A DNA stretch of 64,000 nt from Glandiceps talaboti (taxonomy: Eukaryota > Hemichordata > Enteropneusta > Spengelidae), in contig NC_135553.1 in NCBI RefSeq assembly GCF_964340395.1, positions 15,463,501-15,527,500 on the forward strand, read 5' to 3'. The notes under the pieces are model-generated. The model did no database searches. It worked only from the letters and a program-made list of their open reading frames with translations, and had not been told where the DNA came from. Position 1 is the stretch's first letter. Each line of letters opens with the position of its first letter. Below, piece after piece: positions 14,001 through 29,000 of the stretch. The translations under genes and the position numbers were made by a program.

Positions 14001-17000
14001 TCTTAACCAGTAATGATCTGATTTGATTTGTCTTTATTGATTGCATACATCCCAGGATATCCATGTCTAGTCTATCTAATACGATCAATTTAGTCTGACT
14101 ATACACACAGGGTTCCATACACTTGGCCTGTGACAAGGTATGTGGAGCGAGTTGGTGGTGTGGTGGTGGTGGTGGTGGTGGCATCAGAAGGTATATTGAA
14201 TGTGCTACAAATCTTAGTTTTACACTTTTAGGGTAAAGGCACTCAAGCCTCATGAATATTCAGTGTGTAACTTGAATATATTATTTCTGCTGACTCCCAT
14301 GATGCAATAGCCCATAGCAAAGATACCCTACACAAGATCAACTTGATGCTTCTCTGAAATAACAAGTAATTGTAGAGGTAATGTAAAATCATGAAATGAC
14401 TCTCCAGAACCCAGTTTATGAAAATGTCTCATTTCCTGGAGTGGTGTTCCCCTTCAATGTCATGCATAGTAGCCTCAATGATTCACAAACAATCTTAAGT
14501 AAAATCTGTTTCCTTTATCTAATGCAGTTTTACACACAAGGGGCATTCTTTATCTACTTATTCTTAAGTTATATATAAAATAAAATATGTTTCCTTTTCC
14601 CAAATAAAATCTAATCCAGAGTTTTACCCACTTACTCTTAAATAAAAATATGTTTCCTTTTTTCCAAATAAAATCTAATCCAGAGTTTTACCCACTTACT
14701 CTTGAATAAAAATATGTTTCCTTTTTTCCAAATAAAATCTAATCCAGAGTTTTACACACTTACTCTTACATAAAAATCTGTTTCCTTTTTCCCAAATAAA
14801 ATCTAATCCAGAGTTTTACACACTTACTCTTTAAATAAAATGTTTCCTTTTCCCAAATAAAATCTAATCCAGAGTTTTACACACTTACTCGTACATAAAA
14901 ATCTGTTTCCTTTTCCCAAATAAAATCTAATCCAGAGTTTTACACACTTACTCGTACATAAAAATCTGTTTCCTTTTCCCAAATCAAATCTAATCCAGAG
15001 TTTTACTCACTTACTCTTAAGTAAATCTGTTTCCTTTTCCCAAATAAAATCTAATCCAGAGTTTTTACACAAAAGTGCATCCTTTATCCTCTTAATCTTA
15101 AGTAAAATCTGTTTCCTTTTCCCAAATAAAATCTAATCCAGAGTTTTTACACAAAAGTGCATCTTTTATCCACTTAATCTTAAGTAAAAATCTGTTTCCT
15201 TTTCCCAAATAAAATCTAATCCAGAGTTTTTACACAAAAGTGCATCCTTTATCGACTTAATCTTAAGTAAAAACTGTTTCCTTTTCCCCAAACCCATGTC
15301 TCTTGCTGACACAGTGATATGACCTGTCATATGATACCACAAGCCGATTTGCTATTTACAATGCATAGAGTATCTTGACTGGTATCATGTGTTATGCATA
15401 CGGACAGGAAGTTTAGATAACAACTCCATTGGGAAATCTCACCAATATTCAAAGATGTTTAAAGAATCCTAACGAACAAGGCAAGCTGGACTCTATATAC
15501 TTAATATTACTAAGATAACTAATGGAAGCCTATTCAATGTAATCGGAGAAGCTGAATTCAACCATTTAATAATCACAGCTGGTAACAACGGAAAGAAACC
15601 AAAGCTGCACTGTCAACTACTTCCATGTAATATTTTGTTTTTAAAAGGGAATGCTTTTCTAATACATTGTGATTTATCTCACACAAGCTAGGGAAAGAAT
15701 ACATTCAAAGAAGGGTCAACAATTTACTGTATAACATTCTGACTGAGACGCTATCCAAATATGGAATATGGTTGTCCAAATATGGAACATTCTTGACTAA
15801 ATATAATTTCCAAATAAGGAAGATCGTTGTCTGAATATGGAATTGTTGTCCAAATAAAGTACATTCCGGTCTAAATATCATTTCCAGCTACGGAAAATCA
15901 TTTTCTGAATATAGAATATTTGCAAATAAAGAATATTCATGTCTAAATATTATGTCCAAATAAGGAAATCGTTGTCTGAATATGGAAAATTGTCCAAATA
16001 AACAACAATCATGTCTAAATATTATGTCCAAATAAGGGAAATCATTGTCTGAATATGGAATATTGTCCAAATATAGCTTTCTAGATAGATCCAAATACTG
16101 TATGTTAAATCAGTGTCTGAATATGGAATGTTGTTATGCAAATATGGAATACATCACATTTGTCACATTGGTTCAATCATAGTTGTCACAAATCACTATA
16201 AACTACATCTTAAAGTGCCAATCTGAAATTAAGTACTATTTCGGCTATGTTTTATATAATAATATAATATACATGTAGACATGTAATTAAAACCAAGAGT
16301 AAACCAGTGTCAACATTGTGTGCTTGAGTATGCACAACAAGGCTTGAAAATATGTCTGTATTTTCAAAAATATTTTGGTACCCCAAAAAATTAAACCTCG
16401 GCGACTGTCATGTTTATACCATAACCATATCTGAATACCTAGCAAGAGTTCTTAGATTACATAGCCTGTCTACATCACAGTCTGAGAGTTTTGCTTCACT
16501 TCTCACTAACCGATTGTAATGCAATAAAAATGAAGCCACTATTGTGAAGTTAACAGCAAATATAATTTACATACAGGCTCATATGAAAGTGTCTACAAAA
16601 CAGGCATGCTTACAACGGACGGCCATTGGGTGTGTGGTTATATTAACAGCTCGATACTGATAATATTACAAACGGGTTATTGAGGAGAGAAACAACAATT
16701 GCTATATAGTCTGGTTATTATAGACTATCAGTTGCTTGACAAGATTCAAGATGCATCTAGCAGTTGCAATAATACAGAAGTATTCTAGAGAATGACACAA
16801 AAGTAATCAATCAAGAAGCGACATAGTTGCAGACTGAGCTCCTTCATCATCCTGCAGTAAGATGTAAAACCTTAAGTTATTATTATTTGTCATAGGGTAA
16901 AGCCTTTACTGTCTCCAAATCGACTAAGTAGACTGAGTAGAACTATTTGATAAAACCCAGTTTATCTATTAAGATTTAATACTTCTGTGATAAAACTTTG

Positions 17001-20000
17001 ATTCGTAAAACCTAATAAACTATTATACATAGCAATTTAGGGATGACATTAGTCTTTCCTAAAAGTACATGTAATTACTCAAGAGTGCATGATCTGAACT
17101 TCCAACAATAATATGAACGACATAATATACTTTTATTTCCAGTAAAGTGTTTGTAATCATATTGGATTCTACGGACATACTGGATTCTAACATGGCTTAA
17201 TTTTGATATCATTTTGACTTCTATTTCAAGGATTTGTATGGTCAGATCTTTTCTTGATTTGAACTGAGAATAAGTTGGAGTTTTCTTCAACAAAATAATA
17301 GCAAGAGTTTAAAGAGTTTATTTCCAAGGCTCATCCTATGTTAACTTCAAGAAAACATTGTACTTTTCTTGAACAAGGTACAGTGTTCTCCCTGAACAAG
17401 GTAACAGGGGCGCCGCGCCCTCTTGTAAATTCTTGGCGCCCCCTTGTAAGTTTTGACGAAAAAAAAAATGAATTGAATATTTTTTCAACAAACGGGGCAA
17501 AACGATTTACTTCTCTCGCGGTTTCGCTACGATCTCATGGTCGCCATTTTGGAAAGTCAAATATCTCGGTAAAGAGGCTACTGTCACTGATGTCAAACTT
17601 CGTGCGAATCACATTGAATTTCACGCATACTTTCATCAAACTTGTCATTCATTCTATAGCTTTCAAACAGTCAACATGTCTTTCCTCCGTCATTTAGCTC
17701 AATGAAGATCAGGAGGTACACGGAATATTTTACACGTCGGCCCTTTTCAGGGCGAACTTGAACTCAGATCGTGGGATTGTTTGCATGTAAACACACACTT
17801 TCTCGAGTTTACGGTACAAAAACAAAATGAAATGCGAAACTTTGAAAGGCTTGTGTTGTTCACCGACACTACTTAGATGATACTAAATAATATGTCACTA
17901 AAATGAACAAAATGGTACATTCTAGTTCCTTAACTATTTATTGAATTGTAATCGAAACGAAAATGGGCTAATATTTTCGTACCCATCGAACCACGATCGA
18001 ACTTACGGAGATATCGGGTGAGATGCGATGGCCTCAACACAGATAAACACGTGGTGTCAATGTGGGCGATTCCATTGTTCATGGATAGGTGGGCCGTGAC
18101 AAAAGTCTCGGAACGGTCTGTGTTTACGTGTACACTAAATGTACTACAAAATCTATGGTTTTCAGAGTCGCTGTGTCTATGAATTACTTCTCTTAATATA
18201 AAAACACGCAAGTAAGATTTTCCATGGCTACGTCAGTATTGAAGTTGAACGCTAAGTTCCCCTCTGTCCCCTCCCTTTAGTTTAATAGTTCGGACGTTGC
18301 ATGTGTCGTCATAGTACAATCTTTGACCTTTCAAAATCTTAGTGAGTCGTCGTAGCAGAAAGTTTTGTCGGATACCTGTCCCACTTGAAAACTATGTATT
18401 CCGATTCCTTTTATTTCATTTTCTTTTGATTGACTTCATTACCACCCATAGTGACACGAAGCGGTTTCGCCTTCTTTCAAAAAAGACCTGTGCTAACTGA
18501 AACTGCCATGCCGTATTGTCACCGACTATTTTTGTTTTCGTAAAAAAAACTGAACATGCTGAAGAGAACTATATCATGGCTAGGCATGTCTTACAGTGTG
18601 AGTTTTTTTTGACGTGGGAGCGTGACGTATTGAGTGTCCATTTGAACATGTGCAGCTGTGTTTGGCATGTACTATTAATTTTCCAGTTAGACACAACAAT
18701 GGCAACAAAAATTGCAACATTAGTGTTGCGTCTTTTTTACATTGACTGTAACAGGGCCAGGGTACAAGTTCGTTAGTGGTCTATAATAGTATTATGTATC
18801 AAAATAAAAACAATCGACTCTCACTCAGTATAGTACGATCGTCAGTCGAGGGGTATGGCAAATGTAACAAAATTCGTTGCGTATAGGATACGGATCGTTC
18901 GATCAAATATGCATAAAAAATTAATTTCCATTGCGTACGGTATAATACGCATGGTTTTGCGTCACCGCAAATACTGGTCCGTCATTCTGAGCAGTTCTCA
19001 AGTCCGGGAATTAAATGATAAATTTAATGAGAAGTCAACTAGAAAAGAGTACATTTAGACGAATTGAATCACTATGGGAATATCAATAGATGGACCAAAT
19101 CTGTTTACTTTGAACAAGCAGTCACCAATGGGGAAATTACAAAGACAGGAGAATTCTCACATAAGTGAGACAAGTTACTCAGCTGTTATGCATAAAGGCA
19201 AAGTTATCTTCACCCTTATGTGTTTGACTTTTGTTTGTTTTGGTAGTGGTATGGTGATGATGCAATGAAGCTCTTGAAAATGGATTTCATTTTGTAGTAA
19301 ACACTACAACTGTCCTGAAACATCTTGAAATTTGCTGCAATTTTTTACAGAAAGTTGAAGATTTTGTTTTGTTACACTCTTTCAGCATTTGTGTTAAAAT
19401 GAGCTATTTGAGTAACTATATAGGACAAACTATTAAAAAACTATTTTTTTGACACAGGTAAATTTGGCTAAATTCTGTCACTATTTAAACATTAAGATAT
19501 CAAAACTCACTTTGACACTTCAGTTGTGTTGAAATTCACATGATTAAAGTGGGTTAAAATGGCTAAATAAAGTGCCACCAAAAGCCACCATTTCAAGATG
19601 CAAATTGCAAAAGTTCCTAGGCAGGAGGGGGGACACCCCCCTCCTGACCACCCCCCAGCGTGCGCAAAGCGCACGCAGTGCTTCGCTCCGCTCAGCAACA
19701 ATTCCCCCCTCTTGTTACAAAATCCTGGGGAGAACACTGAGGTAACAGCAAAGTGTTGTGACTTTTATTTGTGAAGGGCATATGCCATTGATGTGATAAA
19801 TGATAAAATGAAAACAATACCTACCTCGTCATCCAAATGTCTGAGCATGGTAGAATTATCATATTTTTCAGGACTGTCATGGAAATGGACCATTCCATCT
19901 TTTTTATTGATTGTAGCGTATATCTCTCCATCCTCTATCTGCAAAGTACAGACAAACATTATTACTCTTAAATCATTACGAGCATCGTAGGAACCCTCTC

Positions 20001-23000
20001 AGTACCTGTGCACATGTGAGATTTATGGAACAATGAAAAAAAGTCACAACTTCCTGCAAGAGGAATAACATTTTACATTTTAATTTCCAAAGAATTGTAT
20101 TGTTGATGTCTGGAGGAAAGTTCAATTTGTATGTCTTCCAGTTTTAAATTTTTTTATGAGTACACTTCAAATCATGATTTCTGTGAAAGACTAATGAAAA
20201 TGCCATCATCCCTATCCATACCATACTAAACTCTTTCTCTATACCAATATTGGGTAGATATTATGAGGTTAATACCTAATATTAGATAACATAATAAGTG
20301 ATATTTCGCATTAAAAGTCATAAAGGAAGATTGATCTGGGCATAGGTATATCAGGCCTAACAAAAAGAATTGTGCGTTCCAATTATGCTCAATTTTAAAA
20401 TAGATGGGTTAGGTAGATCTTTTATTTTATTTTATTTTTTTTGAATATTTTTTTTTCATATGTGAGTGTCTAGTTCAGGTAGTTATGTTTTCCGTTGTTT
20501 TCCCATATGGTTTATGTGTTGTTGGTTTCTTCTCATCAGATGTATAGCCATTACAGATTGGAGGAACAGTTTATATTGTCTTTTTAAGTTGATGTCAGTT
20601 TCCACATCCACTATTTCTTGCGAGACTTCACAATGTTTGCAATTTTATTACTTTTTCTTGAATACAATAAATAAAACGTTTAGGGTCGGCAGTGATAAAC
20701 TAGGTGGGGTCAGTTAACCAGAACCAAACAATTTTTTTTCTAGGCCTGATATAAGGCAGACTTACCATATGAAGTACATATTGCTCTGCTTCTTTAGGTC
20801 CTGGTAACTGACATCTTCTTGCAATATCACCTAATGATAATGTCAAAAATGTCTGCGGACGAAGACAATGAAGGAAAGATTAATGGATAATTGGATAAAT
20901 GCTGTACAAAGGCAATAAAGGGTTCATACATGGATACATTGTCTAAATGTTGGATATACAGGAATGATGGTTAGAATATGCTTATCAATATCCATGAGGG
21001 CGACTCTTCAAATTACTTTGTTCTTTCTAAAGTAAGACATTTAAATGATGGGCAAGACTGGCACTTGGCCTAAAAGTATGGCAAAGGTGATATCTTCTCG
21101 ACCACATGACATCCAGGTGTTTAAATTAACCAAAAAACAACTTAAGATAGTTGGACTGATACAGAGGTATGGGAAGGTGATGGTGTAGTTACACTGATAC
21201 AGAAGTATAGGAAGGGTATTGGTGTACATATGTAGACCAAAGCTATCATGGTAGAGAATTGAAAACATGGAGAGATATCAACTCACCTTAGTTAATCTTT
21301 GAATGTTCTTTTTATATAGTGATGACAAGCATTGTTTTATTAATCCCATGTTTTGATCCTGAAATCAAGAATGAGATTGTAGTTATCAACATTGTTACTT
21401 AGCTACCAATCTGATTAAAATCTGATGTAGAGAACACTTTATTTTTTGCTGTTATGTTTACTCTTGTGTGAGCGCTTGTTGCATACATCTGACACAACAC
21501 AATAGGCATTCCCGTATCAAATCTAAGTGCGGAGTGAATTCACTCAACGAATGAGAATGCATAATGTGCCAAAACGTACGGGTACAGTACTTCAAAGTGC
21601 TCTGGTTGAAAAGAGAACAAGCAGAGAGTGTAGATAATGTTGTTATTGTTATTGTTTGGTGGTTCACTTTCTTTCAGTTTCAATCAAACGTTGAGTGTTA
21701 TATTGTAAGATGGATTCTGATTGGATACTCATAAGTACGATTTGGTACAGGAAAACTATGGTATTGTGTCAGATGTATGCAATGAGCTCTCACAAAAAAA
21801 CAGACAACAGTAATCGTAAAAGCCAAAAAGAAATCGCGAAGCATTCTCTACATCGGATTGTAATCAGATTGCTTAGCTACAAGCCTATATGAGAATCCCA
21901 TGACATATAACATTAAATTATTATGACAGATGAAATTATTACCATAGGATATTGACTGAATACACAATTTTCAGCTTGGGATACATTTTTACTGTTTTCA
22001 CTGCATAGGTGTCTTTTCAAATTGAAAGGACGACCACTACATTTTTTCCTCCACTTTCCTTATATCTTGTTTGAAATAAAATCCTACACAAATTAACAAT
22101 TGCTTTATGCTGTTTGTACAGTACATACTTCGTTGTGTCCTTATCGCATTGACATGACGACTTTTTCATGCAAACGCAGGACATCAGACATAATCTGATT
22201 TCATTTCAAGAAATAGCTACTGAAATGTATACTCACTCTTGTGTACTGATCATTATGTTTAGCCACTATGTTCCTTAACTCATTGGGACTATTAGATGCA
22301 TATGCTGATGAGAACTCATGGTAACTCTGACTCAGTGGCTGTAATTAGAATAGAAAAGAAATTCAAAGGTTCAAAGGTACAACACAAATAAATTATAACT
22401 ACATTTGAATATTGTTATCTTGTAATACACATGCATGCCAGTTATGCTATATACCAGTTGTATACTATATTGCCTCTGTTTGCTAGTTACGCCATATACC
22501 AGTTGTACACTATATGGCCTCTACTTACTAGTTACCCCTTACACCAGCTGTATAAATTATTAGCCATCAGATTCAGACCTTGCTCATAATCATCAACAAT
22601 AACTATGTTAATTATTTTTCAATACAAATTGTTTCAAAATTCATCACAACTACTTCTGTTATACAGACATTTCTTTACAAATATTGTACCATTAAACTTA
22701 GATATCAATCTCAAATTTAATACTCAAATAATCCAAAAATAGAGTTTAAAGTGGATGAAATATTTCACTGTTGATTAATGACACCATTATTACACATTCC
22801 ATTCTGCTAGAATTTCCCAAGTGCGTTGTAAACTTGATATACTCATGTTGAAAGTGTCATCATGATGACATGCTCTATATGTACAAGTTGCCCATAGAGG
22901 GCTCCCTTCATGATCTGAGACGAGATAAGTTGTTGATTTGCACATCCCTCTTTACCTATGCTATATTGAATTCTGTGGTCTATTTGATACTGAGAGTTGT

Positions 23001-26000
23001 ATGATCTCTTTTGAGATCTACAATCTTCCTCAAGTCAAGGTTCCTTTTATTTTCACTCTTCATGCATGTTATTGCATTTACTTCCAAGACAAAGACTTAG
23101 CTAGTATACATTGGAAAATATTAGATTTTAACAAATTTCATTATGACTGGATTATCAAACCTCAGTAAACTGCTCTTCATGATACTCAATATTACATCTA
23201 ACACTTAGATTTTCAGTTAAAGTAGGATATGCCTTAAAAATACACTCTTTAAACTTTTGCTGTTACTTTCTTCACGGAAAACTCCAACCTATTCTCGGTT
23301 AAAATCAATAAAAAAAATCTGGGGTCATCGTACAAATTTTTGTAACAGAGGTCAAAATGTTATCAAAATTTAGCCAATTTAGAATCCAATATGGCCGCCG
23401 AATACTGTGTTAACGCTGTGTGGAAAATAAAAGATAGTTGATTTCTGTGAAAACAAGACAGTGGACCCAGAAAAGTCCTTTATTATTTCAAAATGACCAG
23501 AAGCAAGCTTCAATATGGCAAAGTCTGGAGAGAATTTAAGAAATTTGATTTTCAGCGAAATTCGTCCCTACGCACATTCCACCATAACACAACAATAAGC
23601 ACAGGTCACATTTATTGTTTTTGTGGTAGCTTGATACTATTTATTTCAGTTCTATGATCTTTTGGATATCATTCTCAAAATTTAATACTAAAATGATTTT
23701 CTCCCTATTCGAAATTGCTCCTCAACAAGTAATATTTCACTTTACCTTCACAAACCTTGTTACGACCTGGGATGTATACTTTGGTAAGTTTACTATCTTG
23801 CCGTGAAGAATAAGAGAAACTAAGATATATTTTTTATAGGCTTCCAGCATGATGTGACTGACAGCCATACTTGGAGTGGTAATACACTGAAAAAAAAAGA
23901 AGAAACAACATTAACAGTTGTCAGTATTTCATAAACTTTAAATATGTGGAGAAACAGACTTCTTGTCGGTATTTATCTTCGCAAAGACACATAATAGCTT
24001 ATAAACTCATCTTGTGCCACTTTTAATACATATTGAATCAAAATGGATGAAATTTAACTCTAGATATACACTACCAACAGAAAATATTGTCGCACCGTGT
24101 CTACACCATGATCTACCCATGTACATCATGATGTCGACATGGTGTAATAATACTTTCTGTCGGTAGTGTATATCAGAAATTTGTACACCCATTTGTATTT
24201 TACATGAAATGTTTTCTCAGATGTATATACATCAATTTCAGTCATATAGCTGAAAAGATTAGGATAAAGATGTAACTATCCATGTACAGTTACTTTCTGG
24301 GTGTTACGGTAGTCCCTTCCTCCTTCCTAAATTTTTAGCTGTGAGATAGACCCTTTTGCATCAACGTCTGTCACCAGAGGGCGCAATTTATCAGCAAGCT
24401 TCATGTACACATTACACACAGGTATGTTGTCACTAAATGGTACATAGTGGTCACTGTCATCAGTGGCAGCAACAAATAGCCTTTATCATTGATCACTAAT
24501 GTTTTTTTACTTTTAATACATGACCAATACTTACCACTTCAAAGAAATAAATTGCTCTGTCCCACTTTTTCAGGGCTGAATAGATCATGCCACCATAGTA
24601 GTAATAACAAAGAAAATGTGTAGCATCATATGCATCACCCTGGGGAATAAAAACATTAAAATATGTTAAATCAGAGATAGATATGTCTGTTGGGGTTTGA
24701 CACTTCCATAGCTGTATACAGGATATGAGATGGAGACCTCAAGATCAAGAAAGTTATGCTCAGTACGGTGAAAGTGTTGTGGGGGAGATGAAAGCTTCTT
24801 TACAATTTCAATGTTGTTTTTGTAGACTAGAATTACTATTTTAAATCAAGGAAACAATATAAATTGAAATTTTTTGTAACAATCTATGCATCTCCTCTGA
24901 CATGCAATATGAATGATACATGATGATGTATGTTGAGAATCATACTGTCACTAGATACACTGTATTGTACATATAGAAGGGGATTGCCAATATAAATGGA
25001 CTAATTTACACTGTACTGTAGTAGGGGACTGCCAATGTACACAGAGTTACACTGTACTGTAGTAGGGGACTGCCAATGTACACAGAGTTACACTGTACTG
25101 TAGAAGGGGACAGTCAATGTACACAATGTCGAGTGGTTTACACTATACTGTAGAAGGGGACTACCAATATACATTGACTCAGTTACACTGTACTGTACTA
25201 TGGCCTAGGCACTGCTATCATGCAGTACTGGTTTATAGTGTACTATAGAAAAGAACTGTCTGTAATACCAACATTCAAGAATTTCAGCACTGGTTTCAAA
25301 CACTTAGATTGTTAGGAAACTATGACTTACCTCTTTACTAATCTCTGTGATATCAACATTCAAGAATTGCAGTGCTGGTTTCAAACACTTCGACAGAAGA
25401 CATAACTGTACAAGGAAAATAGACACAAAATCAAACAACACAACAAACTAAATTCCACACTTTAAAATTCTATATTTCTATGTTTACTTACTTTTACAAT
25501 AATAATGTACATTCTTTAAAAAGTTATCTCCTACATTTGAAAAAGTGTTAACAGCTCTAACTACAATTTCACCTCTAACACATACCTATAGATATAATGT
25601 CTACACTTCCTGATGAGCATACAACCATTAACCCATGAAGGGCACATTGTTATGTCCTTCAAGTAACATTACAATCTCTGTTGTGTCAGGTCCCCCTTTA
25701 TGCAGCTCAGTTGACAGGGGTCAAATGGTTAGCTATCACTATCCCTTTTGGATTCACTCATTTGCAAAAACAATCATTTCAACATAAATATGAATTCCAT
25801 ATTTTCATATTTTTACAAATTTAAATATTAAAATTCAATATTAATATTTTCTTTTACTATCAGTGTACATTTAAAGAGAGAATAACTAAGATAAACATAG
25901 CATACTCATATGGTTCATAATCATAGGGCAATCACCTCTGAACTGCTAACACCTGTGAATGGGTCATAGGGTACTTGCCCCCTGAGCTGATACACCTGTT

Positions 26001-29000
26001 AAATGGGCCATGTGATGTTCCCCTATCCCCACCCCCAGCTGGAAACACATGTGAATGAGTCATAGGGTGCTCACCCAATGAACTGATAACACATGTGAAT
26101 GGGTCATAGGGTAGCCACCCCCTGAACTGCTTATAAATGATCCCTTCATGTGTACAGTTTTCAATATTTTTTTTTTTCTTCACATTTTCAAATGTATATC
26201 TTTTATATTCTTAACATTAGTATTATTTCATCTTGCACAATTCACTTAGAACTAATAGAAGACTAGTTGATACAGTGTCACAGATGTTCTGTTATGAAAA
26301 AGTTGAATACATGTAGACTGTACCTGACAAAGATCAGCATGAAGTGAAGTCAGCTGTGCAGGATGGGTCTGTATTTTAGATATGGCATTTGCTATGATAT
26401 CAATTCCTCTAAGTGGTTGTTTCTTTTCAACCAATACTCTAGTAAGATGATGAGCTAGCATAGCATCTGTAATAGGAAAAACACAAATTCCTTACATAGC
26501 TATTTGTAATGGATTAAATATCATTAGTGCTACATCTTTGAAATACCTTTTGTGGCCCAATTATTAACAGCCATATTATCTTATGATTTAATATCAACAT
26601 TTCAAATGTGCTTTGTTTCAAATTAAATTTAGTGTATTTTAAGAAATGCACAACAGGGAAAATTGAAGGTCATCAGTGACTTTTATATAAGGAATGCAAT
26701 TTAATGCAGATAATCAAAATTAAAGACAGTATTCTAAAAATTCTTGTGATCTATTTGGAATGTTATAAGTGTAATTTTTCAATTTCCTAAACACTTGCAT
26801 ATTAAAGCAAGTAGTAATATTCATATCTCAATCACTGACAGTATAAATATATGAAAACACTGTGAAATGACTGCTAGCCATGCCCTAGAATTAACACATT
26901 ATACTTACAACTGTCTGTTGCATATCGTACTTGTTCTCCGTTACAAGTAGCAAAGAATAATTGAACTTGAGAAAACAAAGTCTCAAAGTCAGGGGCTGAA
27001 CTTGCTGGTAATGTAAACTTGACATTCCTGTAAATAAATAACCAATGCAGAGATTAGTACTATGGATAACATCCCCAATTAATCTTCTTTCTCCCTATGG
27101 GTATCAATTTGTACACAACTAAGTACAAGTTCAGAGAAAGAGGATTAAAATTCCTCACTGCAATAATAGACAAACTCGGGGTCACTTCTTTCATGTGATC
27201 ATCCTAGTTTAATCAACATTCCTTGTTGTGACCAGTTTAATTTGATCTGCACAACATAAGCAGCTAAACATCATGAGTCTAGGCAGTGTTTTGTCATGAT
27301 GTGAATGATATGCCAACAAGACGCTAAGTTGTTGTCCCATTCTTGTCAGCTTTGCTTAGAGGAACATGGGCCAAACTTGAGATACTTTTCCTAATTTTAA
27401 AATACTTACATAAAACCCATTTATGATAATTTTGCCCTGAAAAGATTACAAATTATTCCTATTCTACATGTAGCATCGATAGGTTTACATAATGTGTATT
27501 TTTCTACAATCCTGAGGTCAGTGGTACTTTTTCGGTGCAACCAAAAAAGAACCTCATCGAATCACTTATTTGGTTTGCCTGACTGTGATATGTCACAGTT
27601 CTCACAGCTTCTAGTGATGAACAGATATCTTGCAATGTGTACAAAATGTGTCATTCTTCATATCAAACAAAAATATCTCAGTAAAAATGTTCGGATGATC
27701 GGGTCAATTTCTGTGTTAAGTCATATCCTAGCTATTCAGCTAACTCTTGTTACTTTGCTTGTAAACAGTTATATGCAAATCAGATCCTTCAACTGTTTCC
27801 TTGCAAGTATGGAGTAAAACTGTATAATCTCTCTTGCTGAAATCACATTGTGAAATATTAATATCTGATGACGGTAGTTGTGTAAAAAAAAGTACCAAAA
27901 TGCATAAATCAGCTTTGTAGAGATCTTTAGTATCATGTAGTTATTGTTAGCCTAAAGATTCATCATTGGCTTTCTTAAGCTAGTGGTCATATCCAATGCC
28001 TACAATGGTGCCGTCAATATTTTACTTTCATGAAGCATTGGCTAGAAATCGAGTGCAAATTCCTGGTGGGATTTAATTCTACTCACTGTTTTAGATAACA
28101 TCTGTAGCATCAACCCATGATTACAATCAATGAGTAGGGTGAATTTGGGCAATGTAAATATAATGATCATATTTAATGATCACAGGATCAATCAATCACA
28201 AAGGGATAGATTTCATGATGGACTTAGACTTTTCAATGTGGGGGCTGCAACATTGCTATTTGAAATCATAGTGTCATAGTTATAATTTCAGGTTTGAAGA
28301 CATAACCATTAGCACCGGTCATTGTACGCTTTGCATATGATCATTATGACATTAGTACAACTTGTAATACACAGCCCAAGATGAGTCTCAAGGGTAATTT
28401 GTTGTCAAAACATAGTCTTGCATGCTCCTATGTGTCAACAGTACAAAGTGGGGCATAATGTATAAAACCAATCAGGTTCATCTGGGGGGCAAACACATCA
28501 GATATGACAATGACACACTTACAAAACAACTAGGATACCAAGTGAATGTAACTGTGGATCTAGGGTTCCCAGTAGATTATCTAAGTTGGCTGCATTCTTA
28601 GCTAACAGGTCTGTACTTCTCCTGATTTCTTCACACAACTGAGAAAAGTTTCCTAGATAAATATATAAACAAAATATATTGTCAAGGTAAATAAAAAATT
28701 CTACATTTTCTATCATGTAGATGTTGGAGGGGAGGAATTCCATTTCAAGGAGGATGGGTACATTCGTTTATTTGAACGATTTGTCAGACTGTCTTCGCCA
28801 TGATTGGCAAACACATCAGAATGGCGAGCGAAGTTTATGTGCCTTCATCACTCATGACATGCATCTCATCATCCATGGATCATGTATTCTATTCATTACT
28901 GAGACATGTACATCAACAAGCCGAAGAGTCTCAACAAAAAACGTTCGCCTTTGGTATAATTTGAGTAACTCACATTCAGAAATACCTCAAAGTAATTTCG

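Larger units (their letters stand above)
7762..19824 (-). other. COPS3 intron 11 (12 kb), repeats only
   Basis: No convincing coding exon on either strand. It contains tandem arrays near 10490, 12215, 14490 and 15765, a GT-rich microsatellite near 11327, dispersed repeats near 9250, 13702 and 14240, and a probable 2.36-kb DNA transposon at 17381-19739. Short open frames there are repeat artefacts or unrecognised. Confidence 0.7.

Noticed and set aside
17338-17697. 119-codon open frame
   Set aside because: Crosses the left end of the putative transposon and has no recognisable domain; composition alone can explain it.
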